A stretch of DNA of 64,000 bases. Origin: Agromyces protaetiae. GTDB taxonomy: Bacteria; Actinomycetota; Actinomycetes; Actinomycetales; Microbacteriaceae. Location: assembly GCF_030866785.1 (NCBI RefSeq), contig NZ_CP133018.1:3720001-3784000 (forward strand), given 5' to 3'. The position numbers and the translations under genes are program-made. This document shows, one piece after another, positions 17,366-27,375 of this stretch (position 1 is its first letter; each line of letters begins with the position of its first letter). The notes below the pieces were generated by a model that worked only from the letters and a program-made list of their open reading frames with translations, was not told where the DNA came from and searched no databases.

Positions 17366-18824
17366 GCCGGCCCAGCCGGCACACGCTGCCGACCCGGTCG
17401 AGCTGCTCGATCCGGCCGAACCCGCCGCGCCGACCGCGGCCGCATCTCGGCGGTTCCGGCGACGGCTGCTCGGCACGATCGCCGTGCTCGCCGCAGCGGC
17501 GGTCTCGCTCGCGTTCGCCGGTGTGGTGCAGGGGCCGCGCCTGTCCGAGGCATCCGTCGATGTGGAGCGCGTGACGCGGCTCGCCGACGGCCGCCTCGTG
17601 CTCGCACTCAACCAGCCCATCGCACGCGTCGACGGCGACGTGCGCGTCGAGCCGGCGGAGCCCGCCGAGCTCACGATCGACGGGCGGGCACTCGTGGTCG
17701 AGTTCGCTGAGCCGCTGCCGTACGACACCGAGTACACGGTCACGGTCGACGGCGTGGTCGGCGAGGCCCAGCCCACCGCGGTCACCGTGGAGCACCGGTT
17801 CACGACGACGGATGCCCCGGTGTACACGCTCGCCCGGCGAAGCCCCGCCGGGCAGACCGATGTGATCCTGCGGTCGAGTTTCGGCGAGCGCACGCCCGAG
17901 GTCGTGCTCGAGGCGACGCGACTGCAGTCGTTCGCGCACGCGGGCGACGCCGTCGTGGCGGTCGCCGTCGAGGACGACGACACCAACACCCTGCGCGTCG
18001 CCGGGATCGACGAGACCACGCAGACGATGGGGCTGCCCGAGCCGGGCATCGTGCGTTCGATCGGCGGCTCCACGACGCATCCGCTGATCGCGTTCGTGCA
18101 CGATGGCGTGACGCTCCCCGGCGGGGCCGAGCCCGCCTATCGCGAGACGCTCTTCACGCTCGACGTCTCAGGCGTCGCCGCGGCGCCCGAGCCGGTGCTC
18201 GGGCTCGACGGCGAACCGCTCCGGGTCATGGACTGGCGGTTCGTGCCGGGCACCACGTCGCTCGTCGTGCAGGACCTCGACGGCGCGCTGTTCGTCGTCG
18301 ACGCGCTCGGGCTGACCCCGCCGACCCCGCTCGGATCGGCCGCCGAGCTCCGCGGGCTGATCCCCGGCTCGCGCCTGCTCGTGGTCGCCGACCCCGACCG
18401 CGGTCGCATCTTCGACCTCGAGACCGGCGAGGAAGCGCCCAACGAGCTGCCGATCGCCGAACTGCCCGAACAGGCGTACCCGGGCAAGGTGGAGCAGCTC
18501 GACGCGTCGGGCGCGCACCTGCTCTCGGTGCTGCTGACGGGCGATGACGGCGCGGGCGGTGTGACGACCGAGTCGCTGCTCGCCCGCGTGGACGCCGAGG
18601 GAACGAGCCTGCGCTATGCGACGGGCGAGGGCAGCCGCCTACTCGACTACTGCGTCGCGCCGAACGGCCGCTCCGCGGCCGTCGAGACCGTCGCCGACGG
18701 CGCGGCGTCCGACGGCTACCCGCACGCACCCTCGTACGTCGAGCGGCTCACGACCGTGGTCGACCTCGAGACCGGCGACGTGGTGCTGACCCAGAGCGGC
18801 GGGTCGTCGGACTGGTGCCGGTGA
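17355..18824 (+). CDS. Membrane-anchored protein with Ig-like and propeller-like regions
   Basis: The 489-residue protein starts with ATG 17355, 11 bases inside the preceding gene, so all three genes are one operon. A short cytoplasmic tail is followed by one membrane segment (about 36-58). Residues 60-150 look like an SbsA/Big_5-type Ig domain (LVLALNQPIARVDGDVRV to TAVTVEHRFTTTD). The rest, about 155-489, alternates short beta strands with GxxDLETG-type turns and probably forms a beta-propeller; two late cysteines (DYCVAP and SDWCR) may pair. No function is known; its coupling to a metal-linked permease pair suggests an extracytoplasmic partner. Confidence 0.7.
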
Positions 18825-18892
18825 CGTTCTCCACACCGGGCGGAGAAATCTCAAGAATCTCAAGCGGATAAAGCAACCTGCTCCGCCGCCGG

Positions 18893-20494
18893 TCACACCG
18901 GCAGGCGCTCGCCGCCGCGCCAGTGGCGGTCGACGCCCCGGCGATCGAGCAGCTGCTGGAACGTCGCGAGCCGGTCCGGCGCGGCCTGGACCTGGTGCGG
19001 TTCGACGCCGGCGGTGACGCAGTGCGCGGCGAGCGCGCCCGCCGCCTCTCCGATCGACCACTCGGACGGGTGGACCCGGTAGCAGCCGTTCGTGATGTGC
19101 GTGCTGCCGATGGACTTGCCCGCGCCGATCACGTTGCGCACCCGGACGGGCAGCAGCGCGCCCAGCGGGATCTGGAACGGATGAGCCGCGACGTCGAGAT
19201 AGCCGTCGCCTCCGGTCGTCGGGTGCAGGTCGATCCGGTAGCAGCCGGTCCCGACGGCGTCGGCGTAGGTCACCGCACCGTGGTCGCCGCGGACCGCGAC
19301 CGAGAGATCCTGCTCGACGACCGTGGTGATCGCCTCGATGCGACGGCTCTCACGGATGTACGGGGCCTGGGCGAAGCCGTCGTCCGTGCCGGTCACGTCC
19401 GGCCGGAGCCTGAGGCCCGGATGCCCCGTTCCCCCGTCGGCGCGCGGCGCCTCCGTCTGCAACCAGTACAGGAACGAGGCGCTGAGGGCGCGCGCCTGCC
19501 GCGCGTGACGCTCGTCGTCGCCTGAGTCGTAGAGCCCGCCCTCGGCGTAGTCGTTCATCGGCCAGTTCACGAGCGAGACATCGCTCGTGAAGAAGCCCGG
19601 CTCGTAGTTCGCCCGGTCGAGCACGCGGCGGTAGCTCCACAGTTCGGGCCGGATGAGCGCGGTCTCCATGTCGGACGCGCCGTCCGACTGCTCGGGCTCG
19701 AACCGGCCGTGCACGACGCGCCCGCCTCGGGGGTCGGGGTACTCCCATCTCAGCAGGGGTCCCGGCCACCCCGGCAGGGTGGCGGTGCGCCAGTGCTCGT
19801 AGTCCTCGGGCCGGTCGATCGTGTGATCGCCGTCGGCGAGCTCGAGCGCGAAGACGTGCGTGACCGCCTGCACGTTGCCGGGATCGGCATGCGCCTGCGC
19901 CGACGGCTCGCCCGTCAGCGCGGCCGACTCGCTCCCGGTGCGGTGCTCGACGCCCGCGAGCGGGAGGAGCTCGCCGATCTCGGTGGCCTCAAGGACGTAG
20001 GCGGCCTCCACACGCATGCGTGCCCCGCGTCTCGACTCGAACTCCACGCCGCGGACGAGGTCACCGTCGACGTCCGCCGCGACCGGCCAGGACTCGCGCA
20101 GCACCGTCAGCCGCCCGGAGGCGACCCAGGGGGCGAGCAGCTCCTCGATGACCCCGGCCGCGACGCGCGGCTCAGCGCAGAGCGCGCTGACCCATCCGTT
20201 TCCCGGGTTGAACTCGGAACGACCGAGGCTCTCGGCCGTGAGCGGATACGAGCGCGCGTACGCGTCGCGGATCGCCCGGCGGAGCCGCCGGTACGCTGCG
20301 GTCGAGCCGTGCGTCTCGATCCACGGATGCTCGTCGGGCGGCACCGCCTGCGAGGTCAGCTGACCGCCGAGCCACGGATGGCGCTCCGTGAGCACGACTC
20401 GCGCGCCGCCTTCGCACGCGGCGAGCGCCGCGGCGACGCCGCCGAGGCTGCCGCCCACGACGAGCACCTCGGTCGACCACGAGTCGGACGACAT
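18893..20494 (-). CDS. FAD-dependent oxidoreductase (PF12831-like)
   Basis: The 533-residue protein begins VLVVGGSLGGVAAALAACEG near residue 10, a Rossmann dinucleotide-binding motif, followed by TERHPWLGGQLTSQ as in the FAD_oxidored family. Late motifs NVIGAGKSIGSTHITNGCYR and SEWSIGEAAGALAAH complete the flavin-binding fold. Homologues occur in polysaccharide- and amino-sugar-utilisation loci, where their substrates are rarely known. ATG 20494 overlaps the GntR gene stop by one base (TGATG). It is the last gene of the ten-gene operon starting near 29283. Confidence 0.85.
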   Translation of the reverse strand: MSSDSWSTEVLVVGGSLGGVAAALAACEGGARVVLTERHPWLGGQLTSQAVPPDEHPWIETHGSTAAYRRLRRAIRDAYARSYPLTAESLGRSEFNPGNGWVSALCAEPRVAAGVIEELLAPWVASGRLTVLRESWPVAADVDGDLVRGVEFESRRGARMRVEAAYVLEATEIGELLPLAGVEHRTGSESAALTGEPSAQAHADPGNVQAVTHVFALELADGDHTIDRPEDYEHWRTATLPGWPGPLLRWEYPDPRGGRVVHGRFEPEQSDGASDMETALIRPELWSYRRVLDRANYEPGFFTSDVSLVNWPMNDYAEGGLYDSGDDERHARQARALSASFLYWLQTEAPRADGGTGHPGLRLRPDVTGTDDGFAQAPYIRESRRIEAITTVVEQDLSVAVRGDHGAVTYADAVGTGCYRIDLHPTTGGDGYLDVAAHPFQIPLGALLPVRVRNVIGAGKSIGSTHITNGCYRVHPSEWSIGEAAGALAAHCVTAGVEPHQVQAAPDRLATFQQLLDRRGVDRHWRGGERLPV

Positions 20495-21201
20495 CAGCTC
20501 ACCCCGTCGCGCGTGGCGATCAGCATGAAGCTGTAGCGGTCGGCGCGATAGTGCGACACCGCCCGCTCCACGATGTGACCGCGATCGTCGAGTCCGATGC
20601 GATGGACCGCGAGCAGCGGATCGCCCTCCGCGACGCCGAGCAGGGCGCTCTGCTCGGGGTCCGCGGTCACCGCCGAGACCGACTGCTGCGCGGTCGCCAC
20701 CTCGACGGCGTACTCGGTGCGGAGCAGGTCGTACAGTCCGCCGGTCAGGTCGTGCGTGAGGAGTCCGGGGAACGGCGTGGCCGGCAGCAGCACCGACTCG
20801 ACGCACATCGGCTCACGGTCGGCGAGCCGCAACCGGTCGATCGAGTAGGCGAGCTCGCCGTCGGCGACACCGAGTTCGGTGGCGACCGATCCGGTCACCA
20901 CGACCGGCGCGGCCGAGAGCAGCCGGGACCCGGGTTCCATGCCCCGCGCGCGCATGTCTTCGCTGAAGCCCGAGAGCGAGGAGCCCTTCGTCACCCGCCG
21001 GTCGGAGACGAACGTCCCGCTCCCGGGGACGGTGTAGATCAGCCCGCTGCGCTGCAGCGTGCCGAGCGCCTGCCGCAGCGTGGACCGGCTCACGTCCAGT
21101 GCATGCGCGAGGTCGACCTCGCGCGGGAGACGTTCGTGCGCAGCCATCCCGGCGATGCGGCGGCGGAGTTCGGCATCGATGCGGCGGATCTTGGTCGTCA
21201 C
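20494..21201 (-). CDS. GntR-family regulator with UTRA domain
   Basis: The 235-residue regulator has an N-terminal winged helix (LPREVDLAHALDVSRSTLRQ, about residues 20-39, then GLIYTVPGSGTFVSD) and a C-terminal UTRA ligand domain with PLLAVHRIGLDDRGHIVERA and YRADRYSFML. HutC/NagR-type members sense phosphorylated sugars, so GlcNAc-6-P or ManNAc-6-P is a reasonable guess in this operon. GTG 21201 forms a GTGA overlap with the nanE stop. It is encoded within the operon it probably represses; the candidate operator is at 29314-29325. Confidence 0.9.
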   Translation of the reverse strand: MTTKIRRIDAELRRRIAGMAAHERLPREVDLAHALDVSRSTLRQALGTLQRSGLIYTVPGSGTFVSDRRVTKGSSLSGFSEDMRARGMEPGSRLLSAAPVVVTGSVATELGVADGELAYSIDRLRLADREPMCVESVLLPATPFPGLLTHDLTGGLYDLLRTEYAVEVATAQQSVSAVTADPEQSALLGVAEGDPLLAVHRIGLDDRGHIVERAVSHYRADRYSFMLIATRDGVS

Positions 21202-21884
21202 GACGGTACCTCGGTCGGGGTCGGGCAGGCTCGGATGAGCTGCTGCGTGAGCCGATACGGATCGGAGATCGCGGTTCCGACCACGACTGACCACGCGCCC
21301 GCTTCGAAGGCGGCCGCGACCTCCTGCTGGCGACTGTAGCGTCCTTCCGCGATGACGGGATTGGCCGTCATCGCCGCGAGCCGGCCGACCAGCGCGATGT
21401 CGGGCCCGTTCGGCGCGGCGCGTCCGGTGTACCCGGCGAGCGTGGTCCCGATCCAGTCGGCCCCCGCTTCGAGCGCATGCTCGGCGCCTACCTCGCCGTC
21501 GACGTCGGCCATGACCAGGGCGCCGTGCGCGTGCGCGGCGGCCACCAGGTCGGCGAGCGGGACCCCGTTCGGCCGGGTTCTGGGCGTGCCGTCCATCGCC
21601 ACCACTGAGGCACCCGCCCCGGCCAGCTCGACCACATCCTCGACCCGCGGAGTGATGTAGACCTCGCTTCCCGCCGTGCGGCGCTTGACGAGACCGATCA
21701 CCGGGACCGCTCCCCCGGCGATCGCCCGCACATGCGCGACGCTCTCGAGCCGGAGTGCGCTGGCGCCCGCGGCGACGACGGCGCGCGTCATGATCCGCAT
21801 CGCGTCGGGGTCGTGGAAGGGGCTGACCTCAGCCGCCTGACACGACACGACCAGCCGCCCTCGGATCTGCTCGGGGATGTTCAT
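21198..21884 (-). CDS. nanE: N-acetylmannosamine-6-phosphate 2-epimerase NanE
   Basis: The 228-residue protein is the normal NanE size. It converts ManNAc-6-P to GlcNAc-6-P in sialic acid and ManNAc breakdown. The TIM-barrel signature is clear: RLVVSCQAAEVSPFHDPDAM at the start, PVIGLVKRRTAGSEVYITP with the catalytic Lys, MADVDGEVGAEHALEAGADW and NPVIAEGRYSRQQEVAAAFE. ATG 21884 overlaps the kinase stop as ATGA. No sialate lyase (nanA) is present in the operon, so the route into ManNAc-6-P is likely from free ManNAc through the neighbouring kinase or another sugar. Confidence 0.93.
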   Translation of the reverse strand: MNIPEQIRGRLVVSCQAAEVSPFHDPDAMRIMTRAVVAAGASALRLESVAHVRAIAGGAVPVIGLVKRRTAGSEVYITPRVEDVVELAGAGASVVAMDGTPRTRPNGVPLADLVAAAHAHGALVMADVDGEVGAEHALEAGADWIGTTLAGYTGRAAPNGPDIALVGRLAAMTANPVIAEGRYSRQQEVAAAFEAGAWSVVVGTAISDPYRLTQQLIRACPTPTEVPS

Positions 21885-22831
21885 CGTTCGGTGCTCATTT
21901 CGTTCGTTTCGCGGCTCAGGTGTGTCTCGATCGCATCGGGCATCGTCGGCGCCTCGGCGAGGATGAGTGCGCCCGCGAGCGGATCGGCGTGCGCGCGCAC
22001 GATCTGCGCGGCCGGGCACCGCTGCGTCAGGGCCGCGCGGAAGCCCTCGCCGAGGAGGTCCGTCTGGCCGAAGACGCCGCCCGTGCCCGCGACCGGGACG
22101 GCGTCGGCCGCCAGGTGCAGTCGCTCGAGCACGTCGGCGACCGACGACCCCAGTGCGGTGCCGGCGCCACGCCAGATGTCGAGTGCGAGCCGGTCGCCCG
22201 CGCGGGCCGCCTCGGCGACGGCCGGAACGATCGCAGCGACGTCGTCGGGTGGCGGCGGCTCGGCGCGCCATCGGGCCGCGAGTCCGTCGAGGTCACCCCA
22301 CCGGTCGGTGACCGCGTCGAGCAACGGGCCCGGGCGTCCGCCGTCCCACTGCGCGAGCGCGCCGCGGATCGCCTGCAGGCCGATCCAGTGCCCGGAGCCG
22401 CGATCGCCGAGCGCGGCACCCCAGCCGTCGGATCGCGCGACGCGGTTGGGCAGGTCGACGCCCAGCGCCACCGCACCCGTCCCGGCGGCGATCACCGCGC
22501 CCGTGACCGGGCCGAGCGCGCCGAGGTAGCCGGTGAAGCTGTCGTCGGCGACCACCACGGTCACCGAGCGGGCGAGCGACGCGATACGGGCGAGGACCGC
22601 GCCCGCATCGCCCTTCCCGCCGTTGAGCCCGGTCATGCCGACACCGACGCGAAGCGCGTCGGCCGATCGGCCGTTGACCGCCGCGTGCACGGCATCCGCG
22701 ATGACGACGGCAGGCAGACGGCTCGACCAGTAGCCGGCGGTCGTCGCCTCGCTCGTCTCGCCGTCGATCGCGCGTGCGCGAGCGCGGCATCCGCCCTGAC
22801 CGAGGTCGACCCCCACGTGCAGCATGCTCAT
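21881..22831 (-). CDS. BadF/BadG-type N-acetylhexosamine kinase
   Basis: The 316-residue protein has the ASKHA kinase fold of the BadF/BadG/BcrA/BcrD group, as in eukaryotic-type GlcNAc kinases. The phosphate-1 loop is VGVDLGQGGCRARA at the N-terminus; VVADDSFTGYLGAL and VIAAGTGAVALGVDL supply the catalytic Asp and phosphate-2 loop, and AGTGGVFGQTDLLGEGF the adenosine motif. Phosphorylation of GlcNAc or ManNAc would feed NanE. ATG 22831 overlaps the stop of the upstream ABC gene by four bases. Confidence 0.88.
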   Translation of the reverse strand: MSMLHVGVDLGQGGCRARARAIDGETSEATTAGYWSSRLPAVVIADAVHAAVNGRSADALRVGVGMTGLNGGKGDAGAVLARIASLARSVTVVVADDSFTGYLGALGPVTGAVIAAGTGAVALGVDLPNRVARSDGWGAALGDRGSGHWIGLQAIRGALAQWDGGRPGPLLDAVTDRWGDLDGLAARWRAEPPPPDDVAAIVPAVAEAARAGDRLALDIWRGAGTALGSSVADVLERLHLAADAVPVAGTGGVFGQTDLLGEGFRAALTQRCPAAQIVRAHADPLAGALILAEAPTMPDAIETHLSRETNEMSTER

Positions 22832-23856
22832 GCACGACCTCCGGCCGATGCGGCGAGTGCGCGACCGTCGATGTTCTCCTCCGCGAAGTGGCAGGCGACC
22901 TCGCGACCCTCGACGACCCGCAGCTCGGGCGTCGTCGTCGCGCACACGTCACGGGCCATGAAGCACCGCGTCCGGAAGCGGCAGCCGCTCGGCGGGTCCG
23001 CCGGCGACGGCAGGTCGCCGGCGAGCACGATGCGCTCGCGCGGCGGCTCGGCCCATGGCCGCGCGGCCGGCTCGGCGGAGAGCAGCGACATCGTGTACGG
23101 ATGCAGCGGACGCTCGTAGACCGTCGCCGCCGGGCCGACCTCCATGATCCGGCCCAGGTACATGACGGCCACGTCGTCACTCACGTGCCGCACGACGGAG
23201 AGGTCGTGGGCGATGAACAGGTACCCGAGCCCGAGATCGGCCTGCAGCTCGCGGAGCAGGTTGAGCGTCTGCGCCTGCACCGACACGTCGAGCGCGCTCA
23301 CGGGCTCGTCGCAGACCACGAGCTTCGGGTGCAGGGTGAGCGCACGGGCGATGCCGACCCGTTGCCGTTGGCCGCCGGACAGCTGATGCGGGTACCGGTC
23401 GATCATGTGCGCGGGGAGTCCGACGCGTTCGAGCAGTTCGACCGTGCGGTCGCGTCGTTCGGGCTTCGGCACCGGACCGTCGTGCGCGCGCCAGCCTTCG
23501 GCGACGATGAACCCGATGGTCTTGCGCGGATTCAGCGACGTGTACGGGTCTTGGTACACCATCTGGATCTCGCGGGTGAGCTCGCGCCGGCGCCGGGGGC
23601 TGGCCGCCTGGATCTGCTCGCCTTCGAACTCGATCGATCCGCCCGAGGCGCGCTGCAGGCCGATCACGGTCCGCGCGAGTGTGGATTTGCCGCAGCCGGA
23701 CTCGCCCACGAGGCCGAGCGTCGTGTGGTGCCGCACGGTGAGGTCGACGCCGGCGACCGCTCGCACGGCCGGACGGGCGCGCCCGATGCCGCGCGCACCG
23801 TAGGACACCTCGAGATCGCGAAGCCTGAGCAGCGGGGTCGATTCAGCGGATGGCAT
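22828..23856 (-). CDS. Oligopeptide/dipeptide-type ABC transporter ATPase (DppF-like)
   Basis: The 342-residue ATPase has Walker A GESGCGKST, signature LSGGQRQRVGIARAL and Walker B LVVCDEPVSALD, with the C-terminal oligo_HPY extension (SGCRFRTRCFMARDVCATTT) that holds Cys residues typical of this subfamily. It pairs with the DppD-like ATPase upstream. ATG 23856 lies 14 bases inside the preceding gene; a further ATG at 23913 is less likely. DppF-type subunits power uptake of peptides, but also of oligosaccharides and glycopeptides. Confidence 0.93.
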   Translation of the reverse strand: MPSAESTPLLRLRDLEVSYGARGIGRARPAVRAVAGVDLTVRHHTTLGLVGESGCGKSTLARTVIGLQRASGGSIEFEGEQIQAASPRRRRELTREIQMVYQDPYTSLNPRKTIGFIVAEGWRAHDGPVPKPERRDRTVELLERVGLPAHMIDRYPHQLSGGQRQRVGIARALTLHPKLVVCDEPVSALDVSVQAQTLNLLRELQADLGLGYLFIAHDLSVVRHVSDDVAVMYLGRIMEVGPAATVYERPLHPYTMSLLSAEPAARPWAEPPRERIVLAGDLPSPADPPSGCRFRTRCFMARDVCATTTPELRVVEGREVACHFAEENIDGRALAASAGGRA

Positions 23857-24856
23857 ATGCGGGCACCTCCTCGGCGAAGTGGCAGGCTGAGCTCTGGCCG
23901 CCCTCGAGCACACGCAGCGCCGGGCGCTCGACGGTGCAGCGCTCTCGCGCCATCGGGCAGCGCGGATGGAAGGCGCAACCCGAGGGCAACGCGTTCGGCG
24001 AGGGCGGCAGGCCCGGGATGGTCCGCAGCGGCGCTCCCGGCACGGCCTCCGACGGGATGCTCTGCATGAGCGCCCGGGTGTACGGATGCTTCGGCCCGTC
24101 GTACACCTCGCGGAGCGGCCCGGTCTCGACCACCCGCCCGGCGTACATGATCGAGACCCGGTCGGCGTATCGGGCGACCACGCCGAGGTCGTGACTGATC
24201 AGGATCATGGCCATGCCGTTCTCCTGCCGGAGCCGCTCCAACAGCTCCATGATCTGCGCCTGCACGGTCACGTCGAGCGCGGTGGTCGGTTCGTCGGCGA
24301 TGAGCAGCCGCGGCCGGAGCGCGATCGCCATCGCGATCACCGCGCGCTGCCGCATCCCGCCGGAGAACTCGTGCGGGTAGGCGCGGGCCCGCCGGGCGGC
24401 GTCGGGGATGCCGACGTGTTCGAGGGCCTCGACCGCCGCCGCCCAGGCCCTTGATCGGTTCCACCCGTGCCGGACCCGGAACAGTTCGGCGATCTGGTAG
24501 CCGACCGTGAACACGGGGTTCAACGCAGAGAGCGAGTCCTGGAAGACCATGCCCATCTTGGTGCCGCAGAGTCTCCGGCTCGCCCGCGTGGGCCGGGCCG
24601 GAAGCTCGACGCCGTCGAACGTGACGCGACCGGCGGTGATCCGGCCGCGGCGCGGGGGCAGCAAACCCATGACCGCCCGCACCGCGACCGACTTCCCCGA
24701 TCCGGACTCCCCGATGATCGCGAGCGTCTCGCCGGGCGCCACCTCGAACGAGACGTCGCTGATCACCTGCTGCGGCCCGAGGTCGGTGTCGATCGTGACA
24801 CCCAGCCGCTCCACTCGCAGCAACGGGTCGACGCCCGTCGCGGAGGTCCGTTCCAT
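23843..24856 (-). CDS. Oligopeptide/dipeptide-type ABC transporter ATPase (DppD-like)
   Basis: The 337-residue ATPase contains Walker A GESGSGKSVAVRAVMG, signature FSGGMRQRAVIAMAIA and Walker B LLIADEPTTALD. The C-terminal extension GCAFHPRCPMARERCT matches the oligo_HPY domain. It follows the binding-protein gene by 10 bases. In this transporter type DppD and DppF form a heterodimer under the two permeases encoded upstream in the same operon. Confidence 0.93.
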   Translation of the reverse strand: MERTSATGVDPLLRVERLGVTIDTDLGPQQVISDVSFEVAPGETLAIIGESGSGKSVAVRAVMGLLPPRRGRITAGRVTFDGVELPARPTRASRRLCGTKMGMVFQDSLSALNPVFTVGYQIAELFRVRHGWNRSRAWAAAVEALEHVGIPDAARRARAYPHEFSGGMRQRAVIAMAIALRPRLLIADEPTTALDVTVQAQIMELLERLRQENGMAMILISHDLGVVARYADRVSIMYAGRVVETGPLREVYDGPKHPYTRALMQSIPSEAVPGAPLRTIPGLPPSPNALPSGCAFHPRCPMARERCTVERPALRVLEGGQSSACHFAEEVPAYAIR

Positions 24857-24866
24857 GATGCGCGTC

Positions 24867-26396
24867 CTAGTCGATCGTCACGCCGGCGAAGTTCGGCAGA
24901 TCGTTCGGGGTGGGCACGAATCCGCTGACGTCCGACCGGAGCACCACGTTGCTCGTGAGGTCCAGCGGGAAGATGCCGACCGCGTCGTTCCAGATGATCT
25001 CGCCCGCATCCGCGTACAGCTCGGCACGGCGCTCCTGGTCGAGCTCGGCGCGCGCCGCGAGCAGCAGCTCGTCGAGCTCGGGGTTGGCGTACCCCATGCG
25101 GTTCGCCGTCGACAGGTACAGCCGGGCGAGGGTGAAGTCGGCGTCGCCCGTGATCGTGCTCCCCGTGCTCATGGTCGAGTCCCAGTCGAGCGCGAGCAGG
25201 CGGTCCAGCCAGACCGCGCGCTCGAGGCGCTGCGGCTCGACCGTGATGCCGACCTTCGCCCAGTCGCTGATCATGGCTTCGGCGAACTGGTCGCCCGCGG
25301 CGCAGCATCCGGCACTCCACATCATGGTGGTGCTGATCCCGTCCGGGTATCCCGCCTCGGCCAGCAGCGCCTTCGCCTTCTCGGGGTCGTAGTCGTACGG
25401 CGACTGCGCGGCCGAACCGAACACGGCCTCCGGGATCGGGCCCTCCGCGACCTCGCCGACGCCCTCGAACAGGGCCGGGGCGATCGCCTCCAGGTCGATC
25501 GCGTGCCAGAGCGCCTGGCGCACGCGGACGTCGGTGAACGGCTCACGAGAGCTGTTGAACCAGATGTAGTAGTTGCCGTAGGTCGGGTAGCTCTCCACGG
25601 TCAGATCGGCGTTGCCCTCGACGCTCGCGAGCTGGTCGGCGGGCAGGCCCCATGTCGCGTCGATCTCATCGTTCTGCAGCGCCGTGATGCGACCGGACAC
25701 CTCGGGGATGTACTCGTAGCGGAGGCCCGCGAGATCCGGCGTCGCGCCGTGGTAGTTGTCGTTGCGCTCGAGCTCGACCTGCTGACTCGGCGTGAACGAG
25801 GTGACGACGAAGGGCCCGCTGCCGTACGGCGCCGCGAAGAAGTCGGCGTCGGCGACCTTGTCCGCCGGCACGACCGGCAGCAGGGCGAGGTTGCTCAGCA
25901 CCGTGCCGAGCGGGTCGCTCGTCGTGATCCGCAGCGTCGTGTCGTCGGGCGCCTCGACGGTCTCCACCGCCGCCCATGTGCTCACGAGCGGGCCTTCGTT
26001 CGCGATCAGCTGGTCGAGCGATGCCTTCGCGTCGGCCGAGGTGACCGGCGTCCCGTCGGCGAACTCCACGTCGTCGGCGATGGTGAACTCCCACGTGAGC
26101 GGGTCCGGGTTCTCCCAGCTGGTCGCGAGGCGCGGCTCGAACTCACCGTCGACCCGGGCGACCAGCGTCTCGAACACCATCTGCGTGACGGCGAGCGTCG
26201 GCAGATCCGCCGAGTTCGCACCGAGCGGGTCGAGCGACGCGATCGGCGTCGGGTTGGCGACCCGGAGGATCGCGTCGTCTGCGCCGGCGTCGCCGCCGGT
26301 GCCGCCGTCGTCGCCGCCGAACGCGCAGCCGGTCAGGGCGAGGGCGGCTGCGAGCAACGATGCTCCCAGCGCCGTCATACGTGTGTGCTTCTTCAC
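24867..26396 (-). CDS. ABC substrate-binding lipoprotein (SBP_bac_5)
   Basis: The 509-residue protein has a lipoprotein signal with lipobox LTGC (Cys24), an acidic Gly-rich spacer, and the long family-5 solute-binding fold (ILRVANPTPIASLDPLGANS at the start, YDPEKAKALLAEAGYPDGIS in the C-terminal lobe). Family 5 binds peptides, nickel, and also oligosaccharides. The neighbours make an amino-sugar-containing ligand more likely than a plain peptide; this is inference. It lies between the permease and ATPase genes, 70 bases after the second permease gene. Confidence 0.93.
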   Translation of the reverse strand: MKKHTRMTALGASLLAAALALTGCAFGGDDGGTGGDAGADDAILRVANPTPIASLDPLGANSADLPTLAVTQMVFETLVARVDGEFEPRLATSWENPDPLTWEFTIADDVEFADGTPVTSADAKASLDQLIANEGPLVSTWAAVETVEAPDDTTLRITTSDPLGTVLSNLALLPVVPADKVADADFFAAPYGSGPFVVTSFTPSQQVELERNDNYHGATPDLAGLRYEYIPEVSGRITALQNDEIDATWGLPADQLASVEGNADLTVESYPTYGNYYIWFNSSREPFTDVRVRQALWHAIDLEAIAPALFEGVGEVAEGPIPEAVFGSAAQSPYDYDPEKAKALLAEAGYPDGISTTMMWSAGCCAAGDQFAEAMISDWAKVGITVEPQRLERAVWLDRLLALDWDSTMSTGSTITGDADFTLARLYLSTANRMGYANPELDELLLAARAELDQERRAELYADAGEIIWNDAVGIFPLDLTSNVVLRSDVSGFVPTPNDLPNFAGVTID

Positions 26397-26466
26397 GAGG
26401 TGTGCTCCGCTTCTCGAGGGTGTCGTGGGTGGGATGGTGCAGGAGGGGTGGTCAGGGGTGGATCGG

Positions 26467-27375
26467 TCATCGCGTGACGCTCCGCGGGTCGAGGATGTCG
26501 CGGACCCGGTCGCCGACGATGCCGGCCGCGGTGACGAGGATGACGAGCGCGATGCCGGGCATCGCCGAGATCCACCACGCGGTGTCGAGGTAGTCCCGGC
26601 CGTTCGCGATGGTCGCGCCCCAGCTCGGGGTGTTGATGGGCACGCCGAGGCCGAGGAAGCTGAGCGACGATTCGGCGACGACCACGAGACCGAACTGCAC
26701 GGTCGCGATGACGAGCACCGGGCTCAGCACGACCGGAAGGATCGAGTGCCTGATGACGAAGCCGTCGGTCGCGCCGAGGGTGCGCGCGGCGTTGACATGG
26801 TCCCGGTCGCGAGTGGCGAGGGCCTGCCCGCGCGCCACTCTGGCGAACGCCGGCCAGTTGGTGATCGCGAGCGTCAGGATGACGTTCGTCACGCTCGGGC
26901 CGAGCACCGCCGCGATGAACACCGCGAGCAGGATGGAGGGGAACGCCAGCTGGATGTCGGCCACCCGCATGACGACGGTGTCGAGCACGCCGCCGAAGTA
27001 TCCGGCGAGGAGGCCGAGCACGGTGCCGATCACGCCGGCGATCAGCAGGCTCAGCGCGCCGACCACGAGCGAGACGCGCGCCCCCAGCACGATCTGGCTG
27101 AGCAGATCGCGGCCGACCTGATCGGTGCCGAGCAGCGCGACCGTGCCGTTCGAGGTGACGCTGCCCGGTGCGAGCAGACGGTCGGCCACGTTCGTGCTCT
27201 GCACGTCGGCCGGCATGAAGAGGGGGCCGATGAGCGCGACCAGCACGTACACGCCGATCACCGCGAGCGGGAAGGCGAGCAGCAGCATCGAGCGACGACG
27301 ACGACCCGCGGCGACGGCGTCCGCCGGCAGCGCGGTCGGGACGAGTCCGGGGGTGGTGGTGAGTTGCGTCGTCAC
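26467..27375 (-). CDS. ABC transporter permease (DppC-like)
   Basis: The 302-residue permease has six predicted membrane segments and the binding-protein-dependent permease signature NVILTLAITNWPAFARVARGQ near residue 165, which docks with the ATPase. The N-terminal OppC_N region is present (LLLAFPLAVIGVYVLVALIG). ATG 27375 overlaps the DppB-like stop by four bases. Confidence 0.92.
   Translation of the reverse strand: MTTQLTTTPGLVPTALPADAVAAGRRRRSMLLLAFPLAVIGVYVLVALIGPLFMPADVQSTNVADRLLAPGSVTSNGTVALLGTDQVGRDLLSQIVLGARVSLVVGALSLLIAGVIGTVLGLLAGYFGGVLDTVVMRVADIQLAFPSILLAVFIAAVLGPSVTNVILTLAITNWPAFARVARGQALATRDRDHVNAARTLGATDGFVIRHSILPVVLSPVLVIATVQFGLVVVAESSLSFLGLGVPINTPSWGATIANGRDYLDTAWWISAMPGIALVILVTAAGIVGDRVRDILDPRSVTR

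Noticed and set aside
18825..18892. Small inverted repeats (TTCTCC/GGAGAA and GCGG/CCGC) between convergent genes as a terminator
   Set aside because: Stems are only 4-6 bases with no T-run, too weak to call.
24507..26477. Open frame of 656 codons on the plus strand
   Set aside because: It is antisense to the binding protein and ATPase genes of the amino-sugar operon, which have clear domains and ribosome binding sites.
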